Shown here: positions 32,656-43,879 of the stretch, in pieces
Layout: every line of letters starts with the position of its first letter
Numbering within the stretch: the first letter of the stretch is position 1
Origin: Ascarosepion bandense
Lineage: Eukaryota; Mollusca; Cephalopoda; Sepiida; Sepiidae
NCBI GenBank assembly: GCA_037127315.1
Contig: JBBBDQ010000191.1
Coordinates: 15,609,001-15,673,000, forward strand
Direction: 5' to 3'
Length of the DNA: 64,000 bases
Made by a program: the position numbers and the translations under genes
The notes under the pieces: model-generated
Databases searched by the model: none
Seen by the model: the letters and a program-made list of their open reading frames with translations, nothing else
Told to the model about the DNA's origin: nothing

Positions 32656-32794
32656 GGTATAGAAAGTGTAAACATAGGAATCAACACTGCATGGTGACTA
32701 TCAGTTTTTTGTTTCAGGGTTATCTTAATAGTCGGGACTTTATACTGACAGTCACCATGCAGTGTTGATTCCTATGTTCACACTATCTATATCT
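32656..32794. repeat. Inverted repeat, ~49-bp arms with 40-bp spacer
   Basis: The left arm 32656-32704 contains 'acataggaatcaacactgca' and the right arm 32745-32794 contains its inverse 'tgcagtgttgattcctatgt'. There are a few mismatches. It is bounded by dinucleotide tracts on both sides. It could be a MITE or a foldback structure. Confidence 0.9.
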
Positions 32795-32877
32795 GTGAAC
32801 ACTGTCAATTTTTCCACATATATATATATATATACATACATATATCTCAGAGTAATAGTGAGTAAATGAATGACCAG

Positions 32878-33175
32878 ATGGAAAAACTTATTAGTGGTAT
32901 GTTTCAGGAACATCAGACTCATAACAATTGATGGAATCAGTTTTATTTACAAAAAAAAAAAAGTAGTAAAAGTTGAAGGATGAAATATAACAAATTCTGG
33001 TTAAGTGTGTGTTTCTTTAACTTTTCTATATTATCAGCTGTAACTGGGATTTGTTGTATTTTCCTCTTGATCATTTTATTTTTTTTCCAATTTTTATATA
33101 TATAAAACTGATTCCATCAATAAAACGCTTAGTCTGAAAAAGTGTCTTTCTGGAACAAAACCATCACTAAATGTT
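32878..33175. mobile_element. MITE-like element with inverted inner repeats
   Basis: 'ttgatggaatcagttttat' (about 32929-32947) and its inverse 'ataaaactgattccatcaa' (33102-33120) are the best-matching parts of imperfect arms of about 70 bp. The best match lies on the inner side of the arms. The interior is AT-rich and non-coding. Confidence 0.65.
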
Positions 33176-33179
33176 TTTA

Positions 33180-34210
33180 CATTTTGTCATTAATATAACT
33201 ATTACTAAACCTAATATAAAGCCCAGTGTAATGCACACATTTAAATAACTAAACTATCTGAAGCATTAAGTAGTTCAAATTTCTCAAATAAAACTTTAAT
33301 TTTTTCTATTTTATCACAATTTAGATTGTTTTTAAAAAAATCTGTTGAAAGAATGAAAAAAAATTAGATAATAACAGAACAATATCTTGTAAACATTTGT
33401 GCAGCAATATTTGTTAGGTAGTCAGTTATATGCTTGAATAATCAACTTTGCAATCAATAATTTTTAGAAATTTGTTTAAAGTTAATAATGTTTGTATATA
33501 GAATATTGGATATCAGTATATATGATTTATATAAATATTCATAAGATATGCACAAAAAATGTTTTAACTTGATTCATTGCTTGAAAAAGAAAATAAAAAT
33601 CATAACATCAATTTAACATCTACAATTGTAGGCTAAAAAAAGTTTAAAAGAATATCTTGGAAAATCAGTGTGGAGAGATGTTACTGTTTACTTTGCTTGA
33701 TATATAAAGTTTTAAAAAATGCCAAAATATGAATTTTATCGCCAACACTTTTTTTAAAATGTTATTTATATTTTCTTATTATATAATGTTGAAAAATCAT
33801 TTAAAAGCAAGTAAAAACAACTGTCATGAGATAAATATCTTTAGTTCAAAGTTATATAAAAAAAAATTCATTGCTACTATTCTTTAGAGTAGAAGGAAAA
33901 GGTAAGGAAGAGATTTTTGTTGTAAAAGTTGAGAAAGATATAAAATAAATGTAGTGAGAAATTTCTTCACCAGAAATTTTTGGCATACTGATTGGAATAA
34001 AAATACATTCTGTTAGTTAAATTATTTTGCTCTTGTAAAAGAATTAAATTTAATGTTCAGAATGTTATGTAACATTTGTAAAGTTCAGAAGAGAAAAAAC
34101 TGACTTCAAACAGGTTAAAAAAAATAACTCCTTTCTTTCTTGCATATTAGTTATAAGTTAAATATATCTTTCTCTGTCATATTTATTTAATTCTTATATA
34201 TATATATATA
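33180..34210. other. AT-rich probable intronic sequence
   Basis: No gene or assignable repeat. Confidence 0.4.
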
Positions 34211-34212
34211 AA

Positions 34213-34561
34213 AGATTAAATAAATTGCAAACATTATTTTTATTATAATTGAAAGATGTAAGAAATGCACTGTAACTTTGACAGTTGCTTTTATTATCTG
34301 TTTCTTGATGTTCCCAAGTACTTTCAATCTCCTGAGATCATCTTCAGGAGTGTAAGTTGTGGTAACAAAAAATAACTGCAAAACTGTGTTGCTAAGAATG
34401 ACTGTCAATTTCCTTGCTTTGAAGATGATGGTTGGTAAATTGCTTAGCATTCATTAGAACATGAAAATTTTCAGCAATGAAATTTTTTTTACAGTGCATT
34501 CCTTACATCTTTCAGTTGTAATAAAAATAATCAGGCATAATATTTGCAATTTATTTAATCT
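34213..34561. mobile_element. MITE-like element with ~65-bp terminal inverted repeats
   Basis: The left end agattaaataaattgcaaa is matched by the right end tttgcaatttatttaatct, with one mismatch near the inner edge. Inside both, 'gaaagatgtaagaaatgcac' and its inverse 'gtgcattccttacatctttc' (one mismatch) continue the arms. Total about 349 bp. The centre has no transposase. It is a non-autonomous DNA element with long TIRs; its superfamily is unknown. Confidence 0.85.
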
Positions 34562-34564
34562 GAG

Positions 34565-35080
34565 ATGCCTAAAAGAAAATTTGCTGCTTAAATACACAAA
34601 TATCTATACTAATTTGTAAAATACAGGAAAATATCTAATATAAGTTTAATTTATTTATCTGGATGGAAATAAGTGTTAAATGCATCACTCTATTTGAATT
34701 GATTGTAGGGCATTTTTGAAAATGTAAGATTCTTAGTGCTATTTAGAATGTTTAATAAAATGCTAGTGCAGGTTTGTAATTTGTGTATATAAATGACTCT
34801 CTTCATCTCTGGTATGAGTCATGATACAAGTTTGAAGTCGATCAAAGAATATTGATAGATCTTTGATTGAATAAACAGAAATTAATGTTAGAGATATTTA
34901 TTTTAGGCACAATTGAAAATCAACTATGTTTTAAAGATAGATTACTTTGAAACTCATTTTCCTGTAGGATATCTGCATAGTACATGTTTAGGATAATAAA
35001 TTCTTTGATATTGCTAGCTGTTTATTTATGTTTATCTGCATCAGCTGTGTCTTGTACCACCTTAGAAAAATGAAAGAATT
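34565..35080. other. AT-rich probable intronic sequence
   Basis: No gene or assignable repeat. Confidence 0.4.
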
Positions 35081-35084
35081 CTTC

Positions 35085-35830
35085 TATGTCCATTCAGGAT
35101 GTAGGCGATCATGGCCTTTCATGTCTCTCTATCCCTGGTGGCTCTTAGCTCGCTTTCTCCTGTTACCCCACCCAAACCCCACTCTGCCATCTACCTGCTC
35201 AGGCTTGTCAGATATATCATCTGCTGCTTTCTCCTGTCTTTCCCTCTATCTGTTTTGTGAGTATCAGATTCTCTAAGCCCTCCTTCTCAATTTTATATCC
35301 CAGGAACTTTAGCTGTTTACTATTAATTTCCTTGCGGATTCCTCATCCAAAGTTGCCAGTTGTTTCTCCTTCCCTCTACTTGCCTACTTTGGCATTCAAG
35401 TCTCCCATGATGATTTTAATTTCTTGGGTTTTACATTGACCCTTGGCATTGTCAAGAGGGGAGTAGAAAGATTCTATTTCTTCCTTTGTGCTTTGCGTTG
35501 TTGGTGCATAGACTACTATATTTACTATGTTGAAGGGTCTCCCTTTCAGTCTAACCAGGAGAACTTTTTCAGGGAACTTGCAGTATCCCAGAATGCATTT
35601 CTTAATTTCTTCATCCAGTATTAAGCCAACTCCCTTTTCGTTATTTTTACCTCCTGCATATATGATCCTGTGGTTGTCGATGCTGAAGTCTTCATTGTTT
35701 GGTCATCTAGTTTCGCATATTCCCAGAAGTTTGATGTTCTATCTGCTCATTTCCTGCTTGTCATTCTCAAGTTGACTGCAGTTGCTCAATGTCCTGATGT
35801 TCCATGTCCCTAGGGTAATTTTTTATTTGT
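35085..35830 (-). mobile_element. RTE-type LINE with internal deletion joining endonuclease to 3' end
   Basis: On the minus strand the element starts near 35815 with GTWNIRTLSNCSQLENDKQE, the N-terminus of the RTE apurinic endonuclease. It continues through LLGICETR, DNHRIIYAGGKNNEKGVGLI, RPFNIVNIVVYAPT and a KIIMGDLNAK-like motif at about 35395. At about 35345 it jumps directly to the C-terminal/3' region shared with 1540 and 3970. The whole RT is missing, yet both ends remain. The frame is interrupted only lightly in the endonuclease part. Confidence 0.82.
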
Positions 35831-36630
35831 TGTGCACAATCGCAGGGGAACGTTCCTTTCTGGGCTAAAAAAAACTTTGTTTTATGGTAAAATGGAAAGA
35901 CTTAAGTTTTCAGATTATACCACAACATTAAATTGGTGAGGTTTTTAATTTTTTTTTTTTTATAACTTGATTTCTTTATTATTGTTCGGCTTTTATAGAA
36001 AGTGACAAACATGAGATCCAGTGATATCTGTATCCATCTATGATTAGGGTTTATAAAAAAGAAAATAAGAGAGCATTTATTTGAATCTGATAAATGATTC
36101 TGTTAAGGAGATAAATACAATTTGGGATAGTTACTCATCTATTTATTGCAGTATTTCTTATATTTGTAAATTTTCTACTAGGAAAGGTTTTTTGCCCAAA
36201 TTTGTACCAATACCTCTATGTATTCTTTGTAATATGTGTGTTGTGAAAATGAACACAATCTTCAAATAAACCTTTTATTAAAAATAGCAAAAATGTGAGA
36301 AACTTTGATCTAAAATGGATGCAGTTCATTTTATTTTTATAGGAATACCCTCCTTTCTAAATTCATTGAGGATATCAGTGTTCAATTTTTTATTTTTAAG
36401 TTTGTATTTAAATACTACGTTTTTCTGATTTAGCTTGACTTTCTTTTTGTAAATATACTGCTATAGTTCAAATTACTCTTGCTGAAATTGAACTGCATAA
36501 TACTTTTATTTAAAAGTAAAAAATTTAAATGAAATTTCTCATTAGTCATAGTATATCACTCATTTATCTCTTGCAAGAATTCTATTCTAAAGGAAAATTA
36601 TGTGGAGATTAAAAGAACTACAGAACTTTT
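35831..36630. other. AT-rich probable intronic sequence
   Basis: No gene or assignable repeat. Confidence 0.4.
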
Positions 36631-36637
36631 AAATATA

Positions 36638-37151
36638 CAAGGTGCGATGGGTAAATTGTCTCCATTTTATATTTTTTACATTTTTGTGAATGCACTTTTT
36701 TTTTGCTTCGCTTTTCTTTTTTTTTCTTTTGTCAACTGCATAGTATAGTATGGCTGGTTGGACATTCCTGTAAGAAAAAGAGAACCTCGACACAAATTCA
36801 CTTTGCCAGAAATTTGTAAACGGCATGCTGTACTGCTTGGTATTCACACTGGAAGCTCTAATATGAACATTTTCGAGTGTTTGGGTATCAGTCTGAGGGC
36901 AGTGCAGAAGATTTAGAAAGAGTTAGATGAGCCTAACGGTGATTACGAAAGTATTCAGAGTGATCACTCGTGATGGTGATGTTATGCCTCCATTCATCTT
37001 CCTACAGAGCTTCACTCAACATGGAGTACATCAAATACCTTGAGAAGGTAGTGCTGCTTTGGGTCAAGAAGGTGGCTGCTGGAAGATCCTATATCTGACA
37101 ACAGGACTATGCACCATGTCATACATGCAGGCGTAACCAGTCATGGCTGTC
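36638..37151 (+). mobile_element. Mariner-superfamily element, left part (copy 2, deletion class B)
   Basis: Left TIR caaggtgcgatgggtaaatt after TA at 36636. Readings QFTLPEICK-, CCTAWYS/H-like and EELDEPNGDYES-like, across frames, match copies 3 and 4. Near 36946-36965 the 'ggtgattacgaaagta' end of the N-terminal part is joined to 'agagtgatcactcgtgatgg', the start of the region before the second catalytic Asp. The right part after about 37151 is lost where Ty3/gypsy sequence begins. Confidence 0.8.
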
Positions 37152-38545
37152 AGACATCTGTTTGGCTGGTGATAAACCTGAATCTATGTTTGCATTTGGA
37201 GTAGTTCTGTCAACCGCTAAAAATTTTTGTATACTCCTATCATCAGTGTTCACACCTTGATTCTTTCTTAGAGCTCTTTTTAAAGTGTCTACAAATCTTT
37301 CTGCTTGCCCATTTGATCTTGGGTGGTAAACAGAGGTTGTAATGTGGTCTATGGACAGAGATGTGTAGAAATTCTTAAATTTGCTGCTGGTAAACTGTCT
37401 CTCAATTTTTAGTACACCAAAACAACTAAAAAGCACATATTTGCGGATGTCAGATGTCTACACTTGAATATTTTCGGCCACTTGGAGAAACTGTCCACAA
37501 TTATAAGGTAGTAGTAGTCATTTATTGGTCCAGTGTAGTCAATGTGTAACCTTGTCCATAGGACATCCATTTTAGGCCATGGCTGAGTTTTTATTGGTTG
37601 TACTTTTGCTGTAAGTTGACAACCTCTACACTCTTTTACCATTTTTTTTTTATCTCTTGGTCCATCCTAGGCCAATATGTACAGTTATGTGTTGATGATT
37701 TCATTCTTGATTCACCTGGATGACCTATATGAAATTCTTTCAAGATTTTCTTTTGCAGTGTATATGGTATTACCACTCTATCTGCATATAATAACACTTG
37801 CTTGTAGATTGAGAAAGGTGATATTTTAGATCCTTTTTTAAGTCTTTCTTTTAGCCATACCTGTTTCTTCAGGTTTTAATTAATTTGTCCTTGACAGCTG
37901 CCTTTTTTTATATCTTTTAGAGTCATGGGTAACTCCCAAATTGTATTGCATAGTAATTCTGATAATTTTTTTTCATCTCTTAAAGCAGCTATCACTGTGT
38001 CTTCTAATGATCCTGCAAATTCTGGAATCAACATAGAAAAACTACTGGTGTATCCTAGTTTTTTTTTCTCAAGGGTAGGTATTTCATCTTATTGAAATTG
38101 TAGTTGAGCAAGATTATTCCCCAGCGCTGTAACCTGTTAGCAGTGTATGCGGTTATACCCTTTCTTGATCCAAAAATTGTTAACAATGGTCTATGATCTG
38201 TCTGTAGTGCAAATTTCCTTCTATGGATAAACCTGTGAAATTTTTTAATTGTGTAAATTATGGCCAGGCTATCTTTCTTGATCTGGTTGTAACTTCTTTC
38301 TATAGGAAGCAGGGTTTTTTGTAGTCCCATCTTCAAACTTATACAACATTACCGGTTCAATGCTATAGTCACTAGCGTCAGATGCAACAATTATTTCTTT
38401 TTTAGGGTCAAAATCTGCTAATGATAAATCTGATACAAGACAGCTTTTTATTTCCTGGTAATCATCTTTGCATTCTTTAGACCAAATCCATTTTGCAAAA
38501 TTTTTTCAATAAGTCATTCAGTGGGGCTCTAAGCATTTGGGAATG
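37152..38545 (-). mobile_element. Ty3/gypsy pol remnant: RT end, RNase H, integrase
   Basis: Minus strand, from high to low coordinates. RT thumb with LRAPLNDLLKKFCKM (38530-38480). RNase H with RSYNQIKKDSLAIIYTIKKF and TDHRPLLTIFGSRKG (38336-38055). The integrase zinc-binding region is HIGHPGESRMKSSTHNCTYW followed by ECRGCQLTAKVQP (37730-37600). The integrase core reads LHIDYTGPIND, VDSFSKWP and HPRSNGQAERFVDTLKRA. The HHCC and the first Asp are visible. Multiple frameshifts make it dead. Gag, protease and both LTRs are missing. It is cut at both ends by junctions with a mariner copy and a LINE. Confidence 0.85.
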
Positions 38546-38555
38546 TAGATAGTGT

Positions 38556-40400
38556 ATTCAAGCTGTTGTTTCCATTAATATTTCTCTCTACTGCCACTCT
38601 CTCCAGGAACCTCCTACCAACAGTGTTTCTTACTGCTACCAAAGAGCAGACTGGGATTCATTCTGCGATTTTCTATGTGACGTCCCTTGGGTAAAAGTGT
38701 TTAGCCTCCCCATTGAGGACTGCTCCTCTGAAGTCTTCTCCTGGATGAAAGCTGGCATCCCGGTTACAACCTTATTCGTTTCACTGGTTTTTTCCTTCCT
38801 GCTTGGCTGCCATTGCTCACAGCAATCACTTCTTCTGACTATATTGGAGCCACATGTCTGACCATAATAGATGCCTGTTTGCCTCTGCTTGTAATGAGTG
38901 TAAGAGGATCTTAAATGACCCTAAGCTGCAATTTACTGAGAGAATGAAACAGTGTATAGCAGACCACAAGTTTGGCTCCAAAGACTAATGACGACTCTGC
39001 TAATATGTGCTGAACAACAGCAAATGCTTCTTCCCTCCTTTGATCAATAAATTTGAGGTCCTCACAGCCACAGCAGACAAGGCCGAGTGCTTTGCTCACA
39101 GATTCTCCTCCAACTCCACATTTGACTCATCTAGAGTATCTGCACCAGACTTCCCTCTTAGAACTGAGGCTCAACTGAAGGATGTTTACATAACCACCTC
39201 TCTGGTCTCTAACATAATTACAAAACTTGACCCCACATAATGAAGGTTGTCTTGAACAGGCATGCCTCCAGATTCTATCACACGAACATGGATGTCCCTC
39301 TTTCTGATCTTTAACAATGATCTTCCTAATGTGACCAAATCCTAAGTCTGCATTTACGCAGACGACACTACCATTTACTCCCGCCTCTGCCAGAAATCTA
39401 CCAAGGCAGACAAAGATAACTTTGCTGCTGTTCTTGAGAAGAACCTCCAATCTTTGGTAGGATGAGGTAAGAAATGGCTTGTAAGCTTAAATGTTTCCAA
39501 AACGAAGCTGCACTCCATCAACCACCATAGACAGTCCTTCCTGCCCACTATCAGCATGGACCAAGCTAGTCTTCTTGAAAGCAATACACTGCACCTCCTC
39601 GGCGTCACTCTCTCAGCTGACCTCAAGTGGAACAACTAAATTGATTTAGTAGCTAAAACTACTGCTCGGAAGGTTGGGTCACTGTGTTGGGCCAGAAAGT
39701 TTTTTCTTGCCTGAGTCCATCTTGCACATATACAAATCAACCATCTACCCAGGCATTTAATACTGTTGTCATATCTGTGTCAGGCACCCCTGCTAGTCAT
39801 CTCGGGGTACTTGACAGGCTCCAAAAAAGAATCTGCAATGTAATCGATCCTGACCTGGCAGCTCAACTCCAGCCACTTTCTCACCAATCGGATGTGGCTT
39901 CCCTCTATCTCTTTTACAAATATTTTCATGGCTTCTGTTCTGATGTGCTTAGCTCCCTTGTTCCTCCTCTAGACAAATTTACTTGAGCAACCAGACTGGC
40001 ATCAAGGTTCCACACTTTTACATTCAAAACAACCAAATGCAGCCACCACTTCTACTCTATTAGCTTCTTTTCTTGCACTTCCTGCCTGTGGACTCCCTTC
40101 TGTATGCTTGCTTTCCTGATAGCTACAATTTCCAAAAGTTTAAATGCAATGTCAATTGCCATCTCTTATCCCCTTGACTCCCAAAGTTCTCTTATCCTTT
40201 CCTCAACACCCTCTGTATCTTGTTTTTTTCCCTTTTACACACACAACTCTCATGCAACTCTCTTCACACGAGTATTCCCATCCTTCTTTTGCCCATTCTC
40301 TGACACCTCCTGTAACATACTATCTAACCCTTCATTCTCCTTTTATGTAGCCCCCTGCGTGGTAGTAGCAATACTGCCTTGCTTGGGGTAAAAAAGATTA
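38556..40400 (+). mobile_element. LINE (Jockey/CR1-type) with RT core deleted
   Basis: Starts inside the endonuclease tail (an AVVSINISLYC phrase) and continues through RADWDSFCDFLCDVPWVKVF and AECFAHRFSSNSTFD to IITKLDPT at 39238. There it jumps straight to MKVVLNRHASRFYHTN (39241 on), omitting most of the RT fingers and palm. The YADDT box survives (about 39355-39370), followed by the C-terminal region (LHLLGVTLSADLKWNN, SLYLFYKYFHGF). The 3' UTR ends 'gtagccccctgcgtggtag' and 'gccttgcttgggg'. Stops and frameshifts are common. Confidence 0.87.
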
Positions 40401-42310
40401 AAAAAATAGTTTAAAAGTAATCCTGCAAAACATGGTAAATGTAATTATGAATTTTTGATGGTTTAAAAAGAAAAAAAAAACTCCTGATAATATAGTATTG
40501 CACATAACCCTATTGAAATGAATACTGGTGTTAATTTTGATTATGAGACTACCATCATACTTTTGTTAGAGGCTATGCCAAGTAAAATGTGAATTAACAT
40601 GAACTGACAACATTGTATAGTTTTGCTCTACTAACTGAAAACTTTTTATTTTGTAACTTTATTTTAAGGCTGTCAAAAATGTTGGCAAGCTCTTGAAGGT
40701 TTTGTTTTGAACCCCCATTACAAAAAAAGTGTTTTATAAGAAAAAAGAAATTGGAAGGGTATGGATGAAAATAACTTAAAAGAAAACAAAAATATAAATG
40801 AACTTGCTAAAGAAATGATAAGTGGAGACTCTCAACATAATGCCTGGATTATACCAAATTGCTGTCATAGAATTTGTAACAAACTCCTGGTAATTAAGTA
40901 CCTTCATTGAGTACTATCAAGAAAAAAAATAGTATCTTTATTGTTGACATAAATCAATTTCCTAAAATACCATGCAATAACATTGCTGTCAAGTTTGGGT
41001 GAAGTTGAAGGTTTCCAAGTTAAAAAAGACTTGTTCTTTCCTATGTGAGGTATACTGTTGCCCAGTGTTGAAGATTGTCTGGCCCTGACCAAATCAAATC
41101 TAGTAGCAAAAGAATGCATATTTCAGCTGGTATGTTAGACTGAGCAGAGGGCTTGGTTGGCTATACATGAGGTTCCTAGATACATATTAAGAACTCAGTT
41201 GATCATGTATTTGTTCCATTTCTGAGAAATTATGGTTGTGAGTTGTGACTGAATAAATAGGGAATGGAGTTTTGACCTCATGATTGTTTGTAAATGTTTC
41301 AGATTCATTACTATTTGGGCATCAATCTCTGGAAGAAGCCCAGCTGGTTCTTTAGGGAATTTCGGTCATCTGTCCACAGCTTGCCCAAGGAAGGAGTCCT
41401 CTGTAAGATTAGCAATTGAAAGCCGTGGTCATCTTCTGTACAAATCAGGTTGTAATAGAGTTATCTACCACTTGTGGCTAATTTATACATTGGTGCACAT
41501 TGACCTCCTTTCTTCCATGATTACTACTTTGCCAAAGAAGTTTGTGACAAAACTAGAGAACTTTGAGATAGAATAGCAGGTGATAGGAAAGGACAAGAGA
41601 AATTCTCACAATCATATGCTAAAAAGATGAAAAGTTATTGTGATTATTGTAGCTCAATACTCAGAAGTGGGTGGAAAGGAAGTATCACTTATGAAGAAAA
41701 AAATTGGATTCAGCAAAGAAAAGGCCAATATGTGGTACTCCTGCCTTCACTATATTCCATTTTCCTAAGAAAAAAAAAAAAAAAGACATCAACAAAATAA
41801 CCTCCAACTGTCAGCAAAAGAAAAAAAAGATAATAATGTTTGAACTTATATCCCAGCTTCATCCATTTGTCTTGTAATCTTCCATTTCTTCATGAGTTCC
41901 TATCTTCCTCTCCGTCACTCATATCCACAAGAACATCAACAAATTAAAAAAAAAAAAGGTCAAGGGGAAAACATCAGTCATTCTCAACCCAGACAGAGAC
42001 CTGAGCATTCAGAGGGGTCTAATCTGATCAATCAGCTCATAATGCCAAGCCTAATACACACATCACATGAAGTTAAAAACTATTTCATTATTATAGCATG
42101 TGAACCTGCATTCATTTCAAACAATTAACACCATAAATGTTCCAGTGGCTATCTTGTACTTTCTGTCCTTGCTAATGATTAGCAATAGTTAAAAATGCTC
42201 AGAGCATTAAGCACAATTCCAGCAAATCTCTATACAAGTTTCCATCAAACTTCAAACAACTTACCTAACAGGAGAAACTAACCAAAAAGTTTAATCAAAA
42301 TTCTTTGTCT
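40401..42310. other. Unassigned AT-rich stretch
   Basis: No gene or recognised repeat. A 98-codon frame (41280-41576) contains ITIWASISGRSPAGSLGNF, which fits no family I know. Confidence 0.4.
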
Positions 42311-42316
42311 GTTCTA

Positions 42317-43157
42317 CAGGGTAAAATGGGTAAATTGTAACAATTTATATTTTTAATTTTTCACATGTGTATTGTTTGTTTTTGATTTTGTCAGCTGCAC
42401 AGTATAGTAGGGTCAGTTGGACACCATCTGTGAGAAAAAGAGCACCATGACACAATTCACTGTACCAGAATTTTGGAAAATGGCATGCTGTACTTGGAAT
42501 TTGTGCCAGGAGCTCCAATATAAACATTTCAGAGTGTGTGTGTGTGTGTGTGTCAGTAAGTGGACAGTCTGTAGCATTCAGGAGATGGATGAATCTAATG
42601 GTGATTATGAAGGTATTTGAAGTGATCACTTGTGATGGTGATGTTATACCTCCATTCATCTGACCACAGGTCCTCAGACTCAATACAGTGATCTACATCA
42701 AATGTCTTGAGGAGGTAGTGCTGCCTTGGATCAAGAGAGTGGAAGACCTATATCTGGCTACAGGGCTCTGCACTATGCCACATATGCAGGAGAAACCAGT
42801 CAGACAAATTATGTGATCATATCACCTCTTACATCTGGCCACCTAACACCCCAGACTGCAGTTCCCTTTATGTGTGGGTTGCAGTTGAGCAAGAGACCAA
42901 CAAAATTTCTTGTAATATCAAATATGAACTGAAGGCAAGCATTCACCAACTTAAACAAGGAGGCAGTCCAGAAGAGTTGCAGGAGATTCCGACGTCTTTT
43001 GGAGGCCGTGGTTGAATACAATGGAGATTTTTATTGAATAAATTTACTCTTTTTTATTTCAAGATATTTTTTTATAATTTCGATAAATATATCTGTTAAA
43101 ATGAGATGCCAGTGTTATTTTTATTTTTGTGTAATTGATATGACAATTTATCCTGTA
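42317..43157 (+). mobile_element. Mariner-superfamily element (copy 3, deletion class B)
   Basis: The left end cagggtaaaatgggtaaatt follows TA and the right end reads tgacaatttatcctgta, with the 'ccatcgcacc' part of the TIR deleted. N-terminal readings (TQFTVPEFWKMACCTWN) are followed at about 42600-42625 by the same join as in copy 2, 'gattatgaaggtatttgaag'. Then VITCDGDVIPPFI and the C-terminal part come, with the LEAVVE-like tail. A (GT)n tract has expanded inside (42535-42554). Total about 840 bp. Confidence 0.83.
42535..42554. repeat. (GT)n tract inside a mariner copy
   Basis: An alternating GT run interrupts the transposase reading. Confidence 0.9.
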
Positions 43158-43203
43158 TTTAAAAAAAAAAAATTTTTTTAAATGTATAATTGTCATCTGA
43201 ATA

Positions 43204-43510
43204 TCAGTCAGTCAGTCAGTTAAGTGCCATGCATGAAACATGCTTGGGCGATCATGTCTCGAAAGTGACATGACTGACTGGGCAGAAGATTATCCCACAG
43301 TAGGTTGCCATTGCTTTCTGCGGTAGACTGGTTGCCAGCCAAGGCTATAGAACCCAATCTGTCGTGTTATTTAACCCATAACTGGAGGGAAGAGACTGAT
43401 TAATACCTTTCCCAAGGGTATTTGCGCGTAAGTGAATGCAATGAATTCAACTGGAATTCAAACTCGGCTTCCCTATATCTCGTTCCGAGCCAATATCCAC
43501 TGGACCACAA
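43204..43510 (-). mobile_element. tRNA-derived SINE (full-length)
   Basis: Nearly the same as 30131-30436, including the 'gtcagtcagttaagtgcc' end, 'ttgcgcgtaagtgaatgcaa' (cf. 30348) and the tRNA-like head at the right. Sequence similarity is the highest among the SINE copies here. Confidence 0.87.
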
Positions 43511-43879
43511 AAGTTTAAAATATGTATTAAGTTGTTTAGTTTGCTCCTAATCTCAAACCACTGGGATCAACACTAAATTTATTTCTATCTATAAGTATCA
43601 GTAGATATTGGCATGGTGCAGAGCAATTGATTTGAAAGACTAGGAACTTTAGCATGGCTGTAAACATATTACATTACACTGAAACTTGGTTAGAATAGCT
43701 AACAGTTTGCAGGTGTTCAAGGTTTCCTTTGAATATGTGTATAATCTGTGCATCACTGTCATATCAAAGCAAATGGATTTCTCTTGATATTTCCAATACT
43801 GAACCTTGAAGTGGAGAGCATTAACAATGAAGGTTATTGAAGTATATTTTTCTCAGCTGTAGATAGACAGTAAACCAAT

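Noticed and set aside
39127..39635. Minus-strand ORFs of 107 and 86 codons
   Set aside because: They are antisense shadows of the LINE ORF2 on the + strand.
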